A stretch of 64,000 nucleotides of DNA from Brachypterus glaber (GCA_958510825.1 OY294046.1:7452049-7516048), one strand, 5' to 3'. Shown: positions 21,801 to 32,110, counted from the stretch's first letter. Notes: generated by a model not told the origin, from the sequence alone. Made by a program: numbers and translations.

Positions 21801-24800
21801 CGTCTGTCCGATGTCACGATTTTTGAGAGCACGATAACTCAAGAATGAATAATCCGATCGACTTTTTAATATTTAGGATAAATTTCAGGTTCTAAGAGGG
21901 CATTATCCCTATTATTTTTGAAAGTATTTCTCCACAAAACAAAAAAGTTATGGGGGTTAAACTTTTAAAAAAATCAAAAAAAGCTGAAAGAAAATTCCGA
22001 TTGACGTAACGTTTTTAGGAAAAAATACTTTTATTATAAGGATCATATCTAACAATTTTTAATGTAATCCCCCCAACAACAAAAAAGTTATGGGGTAAAA
22101 TGTAATATACCATTTACTGTGATAATACAGTGCGGTCCAAAAGTCACCCCCCCCCCTTTTAACTTTTGAACGATTTGAGATATCGACTTCAAATTTAGAA
22201 CTCTTAAATAAGACAACTTAAACTATCTTTTAGCATATATTTGATATTTTCAGCTCTTAAAATGTGTGCAGGGGAGCATGGGGAGACATTTTTTTAAATG
22301 GAAAGGGGGTCGTGTGATACATACATACATACATGTTTGTTTAACCTCGTACTATTCTACTTAATTAAGCATCCCCTAAGTCCAGGACTTGTGTGGGCTA
22401 GTAGTAGAGGGAACCACCGGCTTATACTGACTTTCGAACCAGTTTCTAGGGAGTGTCCGTTTCACTTATCGCCTTCGCCAAATTTCAATTATTAATTAAC
22501 TGAAAAAGGCAAATCGGCGCCAGTGAGAATCGAACTCACGATAGTAGACTTGTTATACGCGCTAGCCACTACGCTATGCCTCCCATCATTTTAAAGCTTA
22601 TAAAATTCTCTATTTAAACAAACATTTTTAAATTTTTTAAAAATGCTTTTTAAGGTTTTGATTTTCCAATTTTTTGTGCTAAAACATTCGATTTTTTAAG
22701 TTTTTTTTTATAAATTTTTATTTATGTCAACTAAAATTAGTTTAATTAACATTTTTTATGATGAAATTAGGCATTTTTAAAAAACTATTTGTTTTTTTTA
22801 GAGGATTTTTGACATTAATACCCATTTTCAACCCCATTTTTTTTTTTTTAATTTAAAAATATGGAGTTAAATGGAGAATTTTATAAGCTTTAAAATGATG
22901 TATTACACGACCCCCCTTTCCATTTAAAAAAATGTGCCCCCACGCCCACCTGCCCACATTTTAAGAGCTGGAAGTATTAAATATATGCTAAAAGATAGTT
23001 TAAGTTGTCTTATTTAAAAGTTCCAAATTTGAAGTCGATATCTCAACTGGTTCAAAAGTTAAGAGGGGGGGGTGACTTTTGGACCGCTCTGTATATTAGA
23101 AAGTTATCCTGTCATTAAAATCAAATGGACAGAAAACAGTGAATAGAACCATTTCATCCTCTTTGGGAAACATCAGCACTGTGCATCCTGTATGTTATAT
23201 TTAAATAAAACTTCAGATAGATATAAAAGTATGGTGCCATATATTGATGTGGTCACTGTTATCTGTTCACTTTTTCTCAAAAGGCAAATCGCCACAATTT
23301 AGGGTGTACATTAACATGCATTAAAAATGCCGCGACAGATAGATAACTTTCTAAAATATAAAAAAATTTTACATATTTAAAGTATGTCCCCTCCAATTTT
23401 TGTCAATAATCCCCTTAGAAAAAAGGTATTAACGCCCATGATATCATCAATAGTGTTGCCGCCTAAGGCCTATCGTCTCGCTATCGTCTCGTTATCGCTG
23501 AACAGAACGATAGCGAGAGGTGGAAAAATATCGTATCGTTGTAACGATAACGAGAGGCCTCTCGCCCGTAACGAGACCGAAGCGAGAGCGATCAGTATCG
23601 TACAGTCAGAGACAGTCGAATGTTGAAGCCACCTAAAATCAGATAAAAATATTTGACACAAACGTCATTATTTAATTTTTGAATTTAATGATTTTTAAAA
23701 TGCAAATATATTCTTTAATATGCATTATGCAGCATACATTAGCCCATTATAAAAGGCTTTTATCTTTTAAAATCGTATAGCAGGCAGAAATTGTTTCAAA
23801 ATTATCCTATTTTTATAGCAGATATAAAAATATAAACTCCTGGCAGTTGCACTAAGTACCTAATTAGGCTTATAGTAAGTATGGTAGTATCTGACTAATA
23901 CGAGGGGTAATTTAAAAGAAGGCAAAAAGGCCAGCGCTGCTGTTAGAAGGACCTGAGTACTGAAAATCGATTTTAATAGTCTTTATATATTTTGCTTTCC
24001 AATTTTTACTTTCTCATAAAGAAAGTATTGTGATAGAAAAAAAGAAAACATTTTCTCCCTTTCCCCAAACCGATTTTGATCAAAAACGAACTTGTCGAAG
24101 ATAATATAAAAAATATCTGCGTACCAAATTTCAAGTCGCTAGCTCAAAGCGTTCCTAACGAACAGACAGATAGACCGAAAGACAACCAGACAGACAGGCA
24201 GACCGTCAGACAGACAGACCGACAGACAGACGGATATATTTTTTTGCTTATTTTGATTTTGCTCGACGTTTCAGGAAAAAAATAAGACGATTTGGGTAAA
24301 AAATGTTTGCTTTTTTTTCTATCACAATACTTTCTTTGTAAGAAAGTAAAAATGGGAAAGCAAAATATATTAAGACTATTAAAATTGAGTTTTAGAACTC
24401 AAATCTTACTAACATCAGCTCTGGCCTTTTTGCCTTCTTTTAAATTACCCCTCGTATTAGTCAGATACTACCGTACTTACTATAAGCCTAATTAGGTACT
24501 TAGTGCAACTGCAAGGAGTTCTTATTTTTATATCTGCTATAAAAATAGGACAATGTTGAAGCAATTACTGCTTGCGATATGATTTAAAAAGATAAAAGCC
24601 TTTTATAATGGTCACATATATGCAGCAAAATATCCTTTTACGAAGATATATGCATTTTAGTAATTCTGACATATTCTTTTTAAATGTGACATTTGAGTCA
24701 AATTCATTTAACTAATATTAGATGGCTGAAATATTCAACTTTTACGGTGAAACGATAAGTATCGTTATCGCGAGAGGTAGGCGATAACGAGAGGCCTCTC

Positions 24801-26338
24801 GTTATCGTTTGCGCGAGACGATAATTTTTGAAATATCGCATCGTAGTTGCGATACGAGAGGTATTTATTGGCGATAACTATCGCTTTAGGCGGCAACACT
24901 AATCATCAACTGTATTTTATTTTAAACTAAATTAAATTGTTTGATATTTACAAATTTAAAAAATCTATATAAAACATTTTACTATTCCTTAAAACGACTT
25001 TTGTTTGATTAACGCAGTCGTCCCTCCGAAGTGACTGATCGATTTCGTGCTTTTTAGCACTCTTCAGAGCCACATATCGGTAGTAAAGACAACTACGAAA
25101 ATCAAATCCTTTCCATATATCTCTATATGGAGTTTAAAAATCGTTGTAAGTAGGGACGACTGCGTTAATCAAACAAAAGTCGTTTTAAGGAATAGTAAAA
25201 TGTTTTATATTTTATTTTAGTTAATAGTAACTCTAGAAAAATATATGAATAATAAATATAAAAAGCTACCTTTTATAAGATATCAACCAAATGCTTGTGA
25301 ATTTAGCTCAAAATTTTTAAAAGAAATTACCACTTCGTTTAGAACGGCTGGAGGAGACAAGGACCCAGCAGGATGCCCTGCAAAAAAGGTTTTTATAACA
25401 AATATTTAAAAATAGACTATCTTTATAAGCACAAGGTTCCATTCCTACGTTTTCTAATACATAAGAAAAACTATAAAAAATATTTTAGCATATATTTCAT
25501 ATTTATAGCTTCTTAAATGGAATGGGGGTCGTGTGATGTATCATTTTAAAGAAAATAAAATTCTTTATTTGTCAATATTTTATTTTTTAAACATTTTTTT
25601 AAAGGTGTTGATTTTTTTTCTAAAAAATGCGTTTGAGATTTTTTTTTTGAAATTTGTATCTCTTTGTTTAAAATTAATTTAAAAGTATAATTACCGTTTT
25701 TGCATTATAAAGTTAACCAATTACCAAAAAAAAAATTCTTTTTTTAAAGAAATTTTGAACAAAAATCTCATTTTTAACCCTAATAATATAAATTTATGGT
25801 CAAATAGAGATTTTTTTTATTTTTCGTTAAAAAAAACTTGCCCTCTACCCACAGTTTAAAAGTTACAAATATATTCAGAAAGGTAGTCTAAGTTGTGTTA
25901 TTTACGTGTTCTAAATTTAAATTCGATATCTTTACACGTTCAAAAGTTAAGATATGTGGTGGATCCTTTTGGACCGCACTTTATTGTTCGACACACGGAT
26001 GTGTGACTATGGAAAATATGTGAGGAATGTGGGTGTTCTCACTTGCACGCACGCACGCCTTATGACGCTTATGACGTAAGAAGAAAGCGCGAGTAATACC
26101 TCTCCCTTTCATCGTAGCTATTCACCCGTGTGGAGAACTATATATATATTAATAAAATAATTTATGATTTTAGGGATCGTTGCATATCGTTAATTTTATG
26201 CCGGACTTTAGCAAACTTAAGCTCACAACTGGGCATTTTATAACTGGGAAATATAAAATTACATATGTAATAGCACTGCCAGATAAGACACCTTTATTTT
26301 GTGCCATTTTTATTGTAAACATAGTTGATGAGTTATGA
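15796..26338 (+). CDS. DUF1091 (DM8) family secreted protein, four exons (reconstructed)
   Basis: Exons 15796-15840, 20636-20800, 25221-25388 and 26174-26338 join in phase 0 at every junction and encode about 180 residues, the usual size of insect DUF1091 proteins. These are small secreted proteins of largely unknown function, thought to have an MD-2-like lipid-binding fold. Visible family features are a signal peptide (exons 1-2), ILDNVEVC and KINRTHKAL in exon 2, KKLPFIRYQ...C and GCPAKK in exon 3, and NFMPDFSKL...TGKYKI in exon 4, with cysteines spaced as in the family. Introns 1 and 2 are 4.8 and 4.4 kb and filled with transposons; intron 3 is 785 bp. Exons 2-4 are well supported by homology, splice sites and phase; exon 1 is an inference. 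No frame break is seen, so the gene is probably functional. Confidence 0.72.
16097..16225 (+). repeat. Degenerate tandem array of CCATTACCGCG, 15-16 bp unit
   Basis: About eight units of the type CCATTACCGCGNNNN run from CCATTACCGCGCAGT to a decayed CTTTTACAGCGAAAA. The array is much more GC-rich than its surroundings. An arginine/proline-rich open frame through it is a by-product. Confidence 0.75.
16226..16691. other. Intron 1 sequence, nothing recognised
   Basis: Non-coding, with no supported repeat boundary. Confidence 0.35.
16692..16737. mobile_element. MITE family D, right-end fragment (copy 4)
   Basis: Only the right terminus remains: ATTTGCGTTACGTAATACTT followed by AAACGTTCCC, then TAA. 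Confidence 0.65.
16738..17742. other. Intron 1 sequence, low complexity
   Basis: AT-rich, with poly-A and poly-T tracts around 16830-16930 and 17090-17130. No gene or clear element. Confidence 0.35.
17743..18681 (+). repeat. Tandem duplication, two copies of a 471-bp unit
   Basis: Copy 1 (about 17743-18210) and copy 2 (about 18214-18681) both begin ATAAAGGAGCTGAGAAAAA and end ACGAACTAGTATGACATAAA. They differ only at scattered sites, for example CCTTAAGGATA versus CCTTAATGATA. Each holds a GC-rich hairpin (AAGCCCGTGCGGGCATAAA against TTTATGGCCCGCGCGGGCTT) that could be a small MITE. Confidence 0.9.
18682..20635. other. Intron 1 sequence with repeat debris
   Basis: Contains an inverted copy of the 8766-8865 repeat at about 19150-19240, a GA-rich run at 19535-19550, and several CACTAAGTGC-type short palindromes around 20345-20420. 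No ORF is supported before the exon at 20636. Confidence 0.4.
20636..20800 (+). CDS. DUF1091 gene exon 2
   Basis: 165 bp, 55 codons. The acceptor is GGTTTCAG at 20635 and the donor is GG|GTAAGT at 20801, both phase 0. It encodes VSFAQKIILDNVEVC at the start and FKFAKINRTHKAL in the middle, the N-terminal DUF1091 signature, and ends DLGSNAG. The frame stays open upstream of the acceptor, but that extension gives no leader peptide. Confidence 0.75.
20859..21585. mobile_element. Mariner-like MITE family F, copy 1 (intron 2)
   Basis: 727 bp with inverted termini CAG(T/A)GCGGTCCAAAAGTCACC and a TA dinucleotide on each side (20857-20858 and 21586-21587). The inverted arms reach about 200 bp and include GGGGTCGTGT and AAACTATCTTT. 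Other family copies are at 22128-23091, 25475-25985, 52556-53249 and 58690-59383. Confidence 0.85.
21690..22120. repeat. Dispersed repeat family Q, copy 2 (intron 2)
   Basis: Contains TACGGTAGTTTCGAATTTTC, CACGATAACTCAAGAATGAAT and AAAAAAGTTATGGGG, shared with about 57478-57900 and in part with 14106-14480. Confidence 0.65.
22128..23091. mobile_element. MITE family F, copy 2, split by a SINE
   Basis: Same termini and core as copy 1, flanked by TA at 22126-22127 and 23092-23093. It is interrupted within GTGATACAT|CATTTTAAAG by a 264-bp tRNA-like SINE at 22321-22584. Confidence 0.85.
22321..22584 (-). mobile_element. tRNA-derived SINE
   Basis: On the minus strand the 5' end at 22584 reads GGGAGGCATAGCGTAGTGGC. 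It contains an A-box-like TAGCGTAGTGG and, about 35 nt later, a B-box-like AGTTCGATTCTC, the internal RNA polymerase III promoter of tRNA-derived SINEs. A unique body follows and a (ATGT)n tail lies at the 3' end. It interrupts MITE family F copy 2. It cannot be a working tRNA gene because the anticodon arm and the acceptor pairing are not maintained. Confidence 0.75.
23092..23450. other. Intron 2 sequence between elements
   Basis: Nothing recognised. The last 8 bases, ATCATCAA at 23443-23450, are the target duplication of the next element. Confidence 0.5.
23451..24901. mobile_element. Non-autonomous hAT-like fold-back element, 1.45 kb
   Basis: The termini TAGTGTTGCCGCCTAA and the inverse are flanked by an exact 8-bp duplication ATCATCAA (23443-23450, 24902-24909). 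The 8-bp duplication and YARNG terminus indicate hAT. The subterminal regions are dense in short CG-containing repeats (ATCGTCTCG, GATAACGAGAGGCCTCTCG). The inner part is a long inverted repeat (about 23750-24060 against 24300-24620), with another element with ACTTTCT...AGAAAGT ends and a CAGACAGA-rich core at its centre. No transposase. Confidence 0.8.
24967..25210. mobile_element. MITE with perfect 59-bp inverted repeats, next to exon 3
   Basis: 24967-25025 and 25152-25210 are exact reverse complements over 59 bp (starting ATATAAAACATTTTACTATT). The right arm ends 10 bp before exon 3, so the exon's pyrimidine tract TTTATTTTAG is directly next to it. Confidence 0.85.
25221..25388 (+). CDS. 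DUF1091 gene exon 3
   Basis: 168 bp, 56 codons. The acceptor is TTTATTTTAG at 25220, phase 0. The donor is AAAAAAG|GTTTTT at 25389, phase 0 but a weak match beyond GT. It encodes LIVTLEKYMNNKYKKLPFIR, then a cysteine in NACEFSSKFL, and ends DPAGCPAKK. The order, the spacing of the two cysteines and the GCP motif fit the middle of DUF1091 proteins. Confidence 0.78.
25475..25985. mobile_element. MITE family F, degraded copy (intron 3)
   Basis: TTTTAGCATATATTTCATAT, AATGGGGGTCGTGTGATGTA and the right end TTTTGGACCGCACT match family F. The left terminus is missing and the body has diverged strongly, so this is an old copy. Confidence 0.65.
26174..26338 (+). CDS. DUF1091 gene exon 4 (terminal)
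   Basis: 165 bp: 54 codons plus TGA. The acceptor is TTATGATTTTAG at 26173, phase 0. It encodes SLHIVNFMPDFSKLKL, then GHFITGKYKITYVI and LFCAIFIVNIV, the C-terminal half of DUF1091 (N-Y/F-x-P-D, the G-x-Y-x-I strand and a last cysteine). Confidence 0.78.
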   Translation, partial: GSLHIVNFMPDFSKLKLTTGHFITGKYKITYVIALPDKTPLFCAIFIVNIVDEL

Positions 26339-26402
26339 AAATAGACACAAAACTTTAACTTTTTACTTTTATATTCTATAATTCTAATATTAAAAGAATT
26401 AA

Positions 26403-26408
26403 AATAAA
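26403..26408 (+). terminator. Candidate polyadenylation signal of the DUF1091 gene
   Basis: AATAAA lies 65 bp after the TGA, the first such hexamer downstream. Cleavage is expected 10-30 bp later. Confidence 0.5.
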
Positions 26409-26459
26409 CTATTTTTACCTGTAAATACATTAAAAAAAACTTATTTCCCTTCTTCAAAT

Positions 26460-28147
26460 GATTTTTACTTTACAGAAATAGTATATTACATAACTAGTGT
26501 GGAAAGTGACATAATTTTTAAGAAAAGCAAAGCACAAAAAAATAATAAATAGCATACAAATTTGTATACATATACATATATGTATGTCATACAGTAAATA
26601 TGATTTTCATTTACCTTTTCTTGCTTTTATATTTACATAGCTGTTTAATGGGTTGCCTATAGGCTTGTCCTAAATGAAGGCAAACTTGACAGTTTGTGTT
26701 CTGTGGTTTGGTAGTTAAATTAGATTTCTGTGGTTATGCTGCCATATAAGACAGTAAAATTGTACTGTTTTACATTTCATAAGAAAAATAGTGTGTATTT
26801 TGATGTTTTTTTTTTATAAAATAAGGTAACTAATCAAAATTAGGTAATTATTTTATAAAATCTAGACAGTAATGATCAAAATAGTAACGTTATAACTATA
26901 GTTTCTATTTTTGATATGAAAAACAAGAAATATTTGGATTAAAATAAAAATAAAATATATGAAAAAAGGCTTTGTTGATAGGTGCAAAGTGGCTTGTAAA
27001 ACAAGGTGAATAAAATTCGTAGAATCTACGAGGTAAATATCTAAATAAAATTAGGCAACCCTCCATACATTAATATCAAACTAGGGTGATGAAAATATCA
27101 AACTAGTGTGATATAAGGTGTTTTCTTGATTTAAGACAATATTTTTCTATGTGTTGTTTTTAGCACATCGTATTAATCACCTTAGGCAATAATTTAATTT
27201 GATTTGATATGCAAATTATTTTAAATCTGTCATTATAAGTAAGCACATTTAGCATCGCAGGCTAACATTTTTAGAATTTTCAAGGACATATTTTTTATTA
27301 ATGAACAAGAAAATATAATTTTTGTTTAAATTAACCCGTTTATTAAGACCCTTTTCTGCGATTAAAAAACGTTTCGATCGATAAATAATTTGATATTTAC
27401 ATTTACAAGTAAACAAATTGTACAAAATTGAGTTTTTTCCAAAGTTGAACTAAAAGTAAATAACGGCGAACCGTGATAGTGTTATTATTGTATAGAGTAA
27501 ATTCATGTTGTTTTTTCTCACGGTGGTTGGGAAACAACATTTACTTCGACTGTAACAAAATCCTTTTTTTTAAATCCAATTTTTTAGAATTCTGCAATAA
27601 TTTTAAGACTAAATTTTAAAAAAAAATTGATCGATGCGTTACACTGAAAAAAATGAATGTAAAATAATGTAAAAATATATAAATTTGCATAGTATGCTAA
27701 GTAAATTTACATAATTCATGAATTTGTGTAAAAATGTGTAAAAGATTTAATTTTGTGTAAAAGAACCTAAAATAATGTAATATTACCATTATGGACTACG
27801 CAATTTTTAACGTACCGGTCTATGCAACATATTACCATTTACGGACTATGTAATTTATTTTTACCGTGTATGTAGAAAAACTATTTGTAATTGTTTTGAC
27901 AAAAAAAAATTAGATATTAAAAAAAACACATTTGGAAAAAAAAATATATCGAAAACTAAGAACTTTTTAGTTAATTCGCTATTTCTTATGCTTAGAAGGA
28001 TAATATTTATTGGTTATATACTATTCTGCCCGCTAAGCTAGAAAGCAGTAACTCCATTTATCGCATAACTAAAACTGCATTATTGAAATTTTTTGTTTGC
28101 TACCTTTTAGTCCTTGGTAAAGAAGCTAATTTTATTAAGGGCTCTTT
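26460..28147. other. Intergenic, mostly unassigned
   Basis: AT-rich. 27645-27860 resembles a CACTGAAAAAA-type MITE rich in TGTAAAA motifs, but I could not fix both ends. No exon-like stretch recognised. Confidence 0.4.
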
Positions 28148-28802
28148 CTATCTTCAATTTTTTTTATATAGAAAGAAAAAATATATTATTGTCAATTTTT
28201 TTAGGTATGTTTATTTATATTTAAAGAACACATTTTTTTTAGATTTTTTAAGTGCCATTTTTTGCCATAAAATTGTTTTGAAAAAAAAACATCAAAAAAC
28301 CGTGGTCGCCATGATTCCGGCCGTTTGGATCGACTGAAAAAAATAAATAAAAACGGGAAATTGTTCAGTATTGAAGCCGCTATAAGGCTATCTAGAAGAT
28401 TTTTTTTTGGCCAAAAAATAACAAAATGGCCGATGTTTTTCAAAAAATTTTAAATAAATTTCAAGAAAATCGTCTGCCATTTTGTTATTTTTTGGCCAAA
28501 AAAAAATTCTTCTAGTTAGGGCTATAGCGACTTCAATACTGAATAATATCCCGTTTTTATTATTTTTTTTCAGTCGATCCAAACGGACGGAATCATGGCG
28601 ACCACCGTTTTTTGATGTTTGGACTTTTTTTCAACAAATATTTATGGCAAAAACATTGCACTTTGAAAATCTAAAATTTTGTTTTTTATTCTTTAAATAT
28701 AAATAAACATACCTACAAAATTTCACAATGATATCTTTTTGTATTTTTATATAAAAAAAATGTTTAAAAACAAAATATTTTTAAAATTTGTAGGTAGAAA
28801 GA
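28148..28802. mobile_element. Fold-back MITE family A, copy 2
   Basis: The arms are inverted over about 300 bp: CTTTCTATCTTCAATTTT...TTTATTTATATTTAAAGAAC on the left against TTCTTTAAATATAAATAAAC...GTAGGTAGAAAG on the right. Inner blocks TTCAGTATTGAAG and GGCCAAAAAATAACAAAATGG are shared with 6270-6700. Four short open frames in it are by-products. Confidence 0.75.
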
Positions 28803-28856
28803 CTTAAACCCTTAAAAAGGTTAAATATTTACAAACATTGGTTCTAGACTCATATA

Positions 28857-29279
28857 CACGGAAAAAAAATTATAGCTAGGAGCGCTATAACACACATACC
28901 AAGCAAATTATAATCGCTTATTATATAAATACAAGGCTTTCTCTTACAATTATGGCAGTCAGTGTAAAAATTTATATGAAATACTTTAATTGTTTAGTGA
29001 ATAATAAAATATAACAAATAGTATGGCATTTATAGCTTAAATAGATTTAATTATTGTCCGTGCTAATAATTTTTATAATATAATAAAATTTCTGTAAATT
29101 TATAATAGTGCCTGTAATAAATATAATCGTGTCTGTAATATATATAATCGTTTCCAATTTATTTTTAACATTATTAGTTATTGTGTCCCTTATAATCTAT
29201 AGCTTAAATCACTATAATTTGCCACTGTTACCAAATATCTTATAATGTATAGCGCAGAGCCCACTAATTTCTTTCCGTG
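28857..29279. mobile_element. MITE with CACGGAAA termini
   Basis: The termini CACGGAAAAAAAATTATA and TTTCTTTCCGTG are flanked by TA on both sides. About 423 bp, AT-rich, no coding capacity. TA duplication suggests a mariner-type source. Confidence 0.55.
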
Positions 29280-30540
29280 TATACATATATATTCAACATG
29301 TGCATATATGCATATATTCAACCGTGTGATCTGAAGATTAATCCCTGAAGATATATCTAGCGACGAAACATCGAAAAGTGAAAGTCCATTAACAATCTTT
29401 AACCCTGAAAATTAAAATTCTTTATTAAAATCGGGTTATTTTGAAGTATTAAATTTTGTTGCCAGACCACCGTGTAATGCCAGTAATTTACTGGTGGCAT
29501 CGCAAACTACAAATGTTTGTTCAATCAACGTTGACACCATGCATACGGCATACCAAATTGACTAAAACTCATTGCCAAACAATAATTAAATTATTGATTA
29601 GATAGTAGCTGTCTACAATTTTTAAATGTAGACATTTTTTTATAAATATGATAAATAAAAAAATATATTATAGTTTATTTTTGCAATATATTACATAAGA
29701 AAAAAAACTTATACAGAGAATTTAGGAAGTCTAAGTCACTTTTCAAAATTTATAAACGCATACTTGCGAAGAGCTTAAGTTCTAGACAAGCGCCTAAATG
29801 CAGCTCTCTGTGCAGGAGTTTGTTTTGGTTTTTTCTTGGTTTGGACTGTTTGGTGTTTTTTTTTTGTAAAAATATGTTTTTTATTTAAAATAACATATTC
29901 AAAAACGGTCAGAACAACGAATCGATGAAGGCTAGTTGCGCCTGCGTATTAGCAACAGTTTTTTAGAGTAGAGTTCAAACAGCAGAACAGGGCCGCACTA
30001 AATTTATTTTAAACTATAATAAATTATATTTTTTTAGTAAACTATAATTATTGTTAATTTTTATGTAACTTTTTATATAAATAAAAATATTTTACTTTCC
30101 TCCAGGAATATAAAAAATATACCTTATTCGTATAAAAAAATATACCTCTCTTTATCAGATATGATGTGATGGTTCAGTCTGTTTGAGTATCTGATAGAGA
30201 GAAGTAGTATTTTTTATACCAATAACATTTTTAAAAAGCGTTGAGAATGCTAAATCTGGCAACACTGTTTCTATGATTCGCTCGCACTGTCACCACTTCT
30301 ATCTTTCTTTTAGCTTCACCTAAGGTTGTAATCTCTTCGCTTCATCGCAAACTGACTCAGACTTTTTAAATTCTTTGTGTATTTATAAAAGATTATATTT
30401 AAAATTTGTAGGCAGCTACATTCTTGTTATTTAATCTAATAAATAATTTAATTATTGTTTGAAAATGAAATATAGTTAATTAGGTATGCTGTAGGTATAA
30501 ATAAACTTATAAATTATTTTTGTGAACAATGAACTAAAAT
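29280..30540. other. Intergenic, nothing recognised
   Basis: AT-rich. An approximate inverted pair, AATATACCTCTCTTTATCAGAT and TATCTGATAGAGAGAAGTAG, lies at 30147-30210. No gene supported. Confidence 0.4.
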
Positions 30541-30690
30541 AAAAATAAAAATGTTTCAATATACTTATTTCACCCTAAGCCATAACCTAACACGTTATGA
30601 CGGACCAATTTCCACTATTTAAATATTTAATAGAATCTATGATGAGTTTCGATCAGTTCTATAAAGAAGCTTTTAACTTGGCGTGGATAA
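30541..30690 (+). repeat. Dispersed fragment, copy 1 (ATGACGGACCA type)
   Basis: TTTCAATATACTTATTTCAC, then ATGACGGACCA and GATGAGTTTCGATCAGTTCT. Related copies start at about 30862 and 31836; the last continues longest. The reading frame after the ATG (MTDHVPLFNGDYDEFRSVL in the third copy) soon hits stops. Confidence 0.55.
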
Positions 30691-30825
30691 GGGCCACTTA
30701 CATCAACGATGGTTTAACTTTAAACTTGGATTAAATTGATGGTCAACCAATCAGAACGCAGCATTTTTAACTTAAACTCGGTTTACTCGAGATAATCCCA
30801 GAAAAAAAGTTGGTGCAAGTGGCCC
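30691..30825. mobile_element. PIF/Harbinger-like MITE, 135 bp
   Basis: The termini GGGCCACTT(A/G)CA(T/C)CAAC and the inverse are flanked by TAA on both sides (30688-30690 and 30826-30828). A TWA duplication with GGGCC-type termini is typical of Harbinger MITEs. Confidence 0.8.
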
Positions 30826-30861
30826 TAAATCAACGAAAACCTGAAAATGGGTAAAAATAAT

Positions 30862-30960
30862 AAAAATTAACAAAAATAAAAAATAAAAATGTTTCAATAT
30901 ATTTATTTCACCCTAGAACATACCCTTATACGTTACGACGGACCATGTTCCATTTAACAG
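30862..30960 (+). repeat. Dispersed fragment, copy 2
   Basis: AAAAATGTTTCAATATATTT, then CACCCTAGAACATACCCTTA and GACGGACCATGTTCC. The second copy of the 30541 fragment. Confidence 0.55.
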
Positions 30961-31835
30961 TGTCTATAATAATTTCAATCATAATGTCAGCTCTACACTG
31001 AGATAAATTTTTACATCCACGTGCATGGGTTGCAGCTGCTGCTAATGTGAATTTACACTCGAAGCGTTAATATAAATGCGGCGTGTATTATATTTTTACA
31101 TCCAGTGTCTAAAGTTTACACCAACGCGAAAAAAAATAGAATAAACATTTTGTTATTTTTCTATTTATGAATAGTGTTTTATGGAAAAACTACGCAACAG
31201 AAAAATAAAACGTATATTCGTAATCAGCGCTACAAAAACTACCAATATAAAATAGACAGAAAACATACACAAGTCTTAACAACTCAAAATTTGCAGGCCA
31301 GTGTGACCGATTAAATAAGTAAAATATTATAAAATGTATGTTTTAAGGATATTGTATTAATCACACTTTTTAAATATTTACTTTTAATCAACACTTACCA
31401 ATTATTTCTTTGAAAAATCTAGCACACAAAATTATACGTACGTCGACAGCCACCAGACTCGATGAAGCAGGTATTCTGGCTTCTTGAGTCACGTGACTAG
31501 CTTAACGCCAGCGATTGGCTGGCTTGTACATCAGAAGTGTGATTTTTACACTTCGGGTGTATTGTTGCTAAAGGTATGTTTATAAAAATACACTTTCTTG
31601 AGCTCCGAGTGTATTGTTGCAGAAGGTATGGATGTAAAAATACACACTCTAGGTCAAAATCACCTCACGTGTGTAGTGTCACATCAATGTTGATGTACAT
31701 TTATATAAAGGTGTAAAATTTACACATTTATAGAGTGTATTTTTTTACACCTTTTCAATGTAATTTCTTTACAGAGAAAATTTAATTTGCTGAGAATGAT
31801 TTGTCAGAAATATGAATATAAATACAAATAATAAA
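30961..31835. other. Intergenic with TACACT-bounded repeat pieces
   Basis: 31000-31780 is rich in GTGTA/TACAC motifs, such as GAGTGTATTGTTGC twice (31555 and 31608). Probably a decayed MITE; ends not fixed. Confidence 0.4.
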
Positions 31836-32110
31836 AATAAAATTGTTTTAATGTATTTATTTCACCCTAAGGCATACCCTTACACGTTATGACGGACCAT
31901 GTTCCACTATTTAACGGTGATTATGATGAGTTTCGATCAGTTCTATAGAGAAGCTTTCAATTTGGTGAGGATGAATTGACGGAAATCTGGAAATGAGTTG
32001 TGATTGTGACGTCCTGACTGAGGGGAAGACCCTCTGGAGCGGACTAGAAGGGGACATCCCGGATACGGCAATCATACACATTATAACATCGAGGAGGAAC
32101 CTTACTAGGG
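31836..32110 (+). pseudogene. Dispersed fragment, copy 3, with decayed reading frame
   Basis: The longest copy. After ATG at 31889 the frame reads MTDHVPLFNGDYDEFRSVL, a stop, then RSFQFGEDELTEIWK and another stop. It looks like the 5' end of a small protein-coding unit copied with its leader. I cannot name the parent. The source could be a retrotransposon or a host gene. Confidence 0.35.

Noticed and set aside
22510..22584. Possible minus-strand tRNA gene
   Set aside because: Internal promoter boxes are present, but the acceptor and anticodon stems are not maintained and it continues into a SINE body.
24160..24230. CAGACAGACAG run as a CRISPR-like array
   Set aside because: Simple tetranucleotide repeat in a dispersed insect repeat, with no spacers.
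26170..26457. 95-codon minus-strand ORF
   Set aside because: Overlaps exon 4 of the DUF1091 gene on the other strand, which has homology and splice support.
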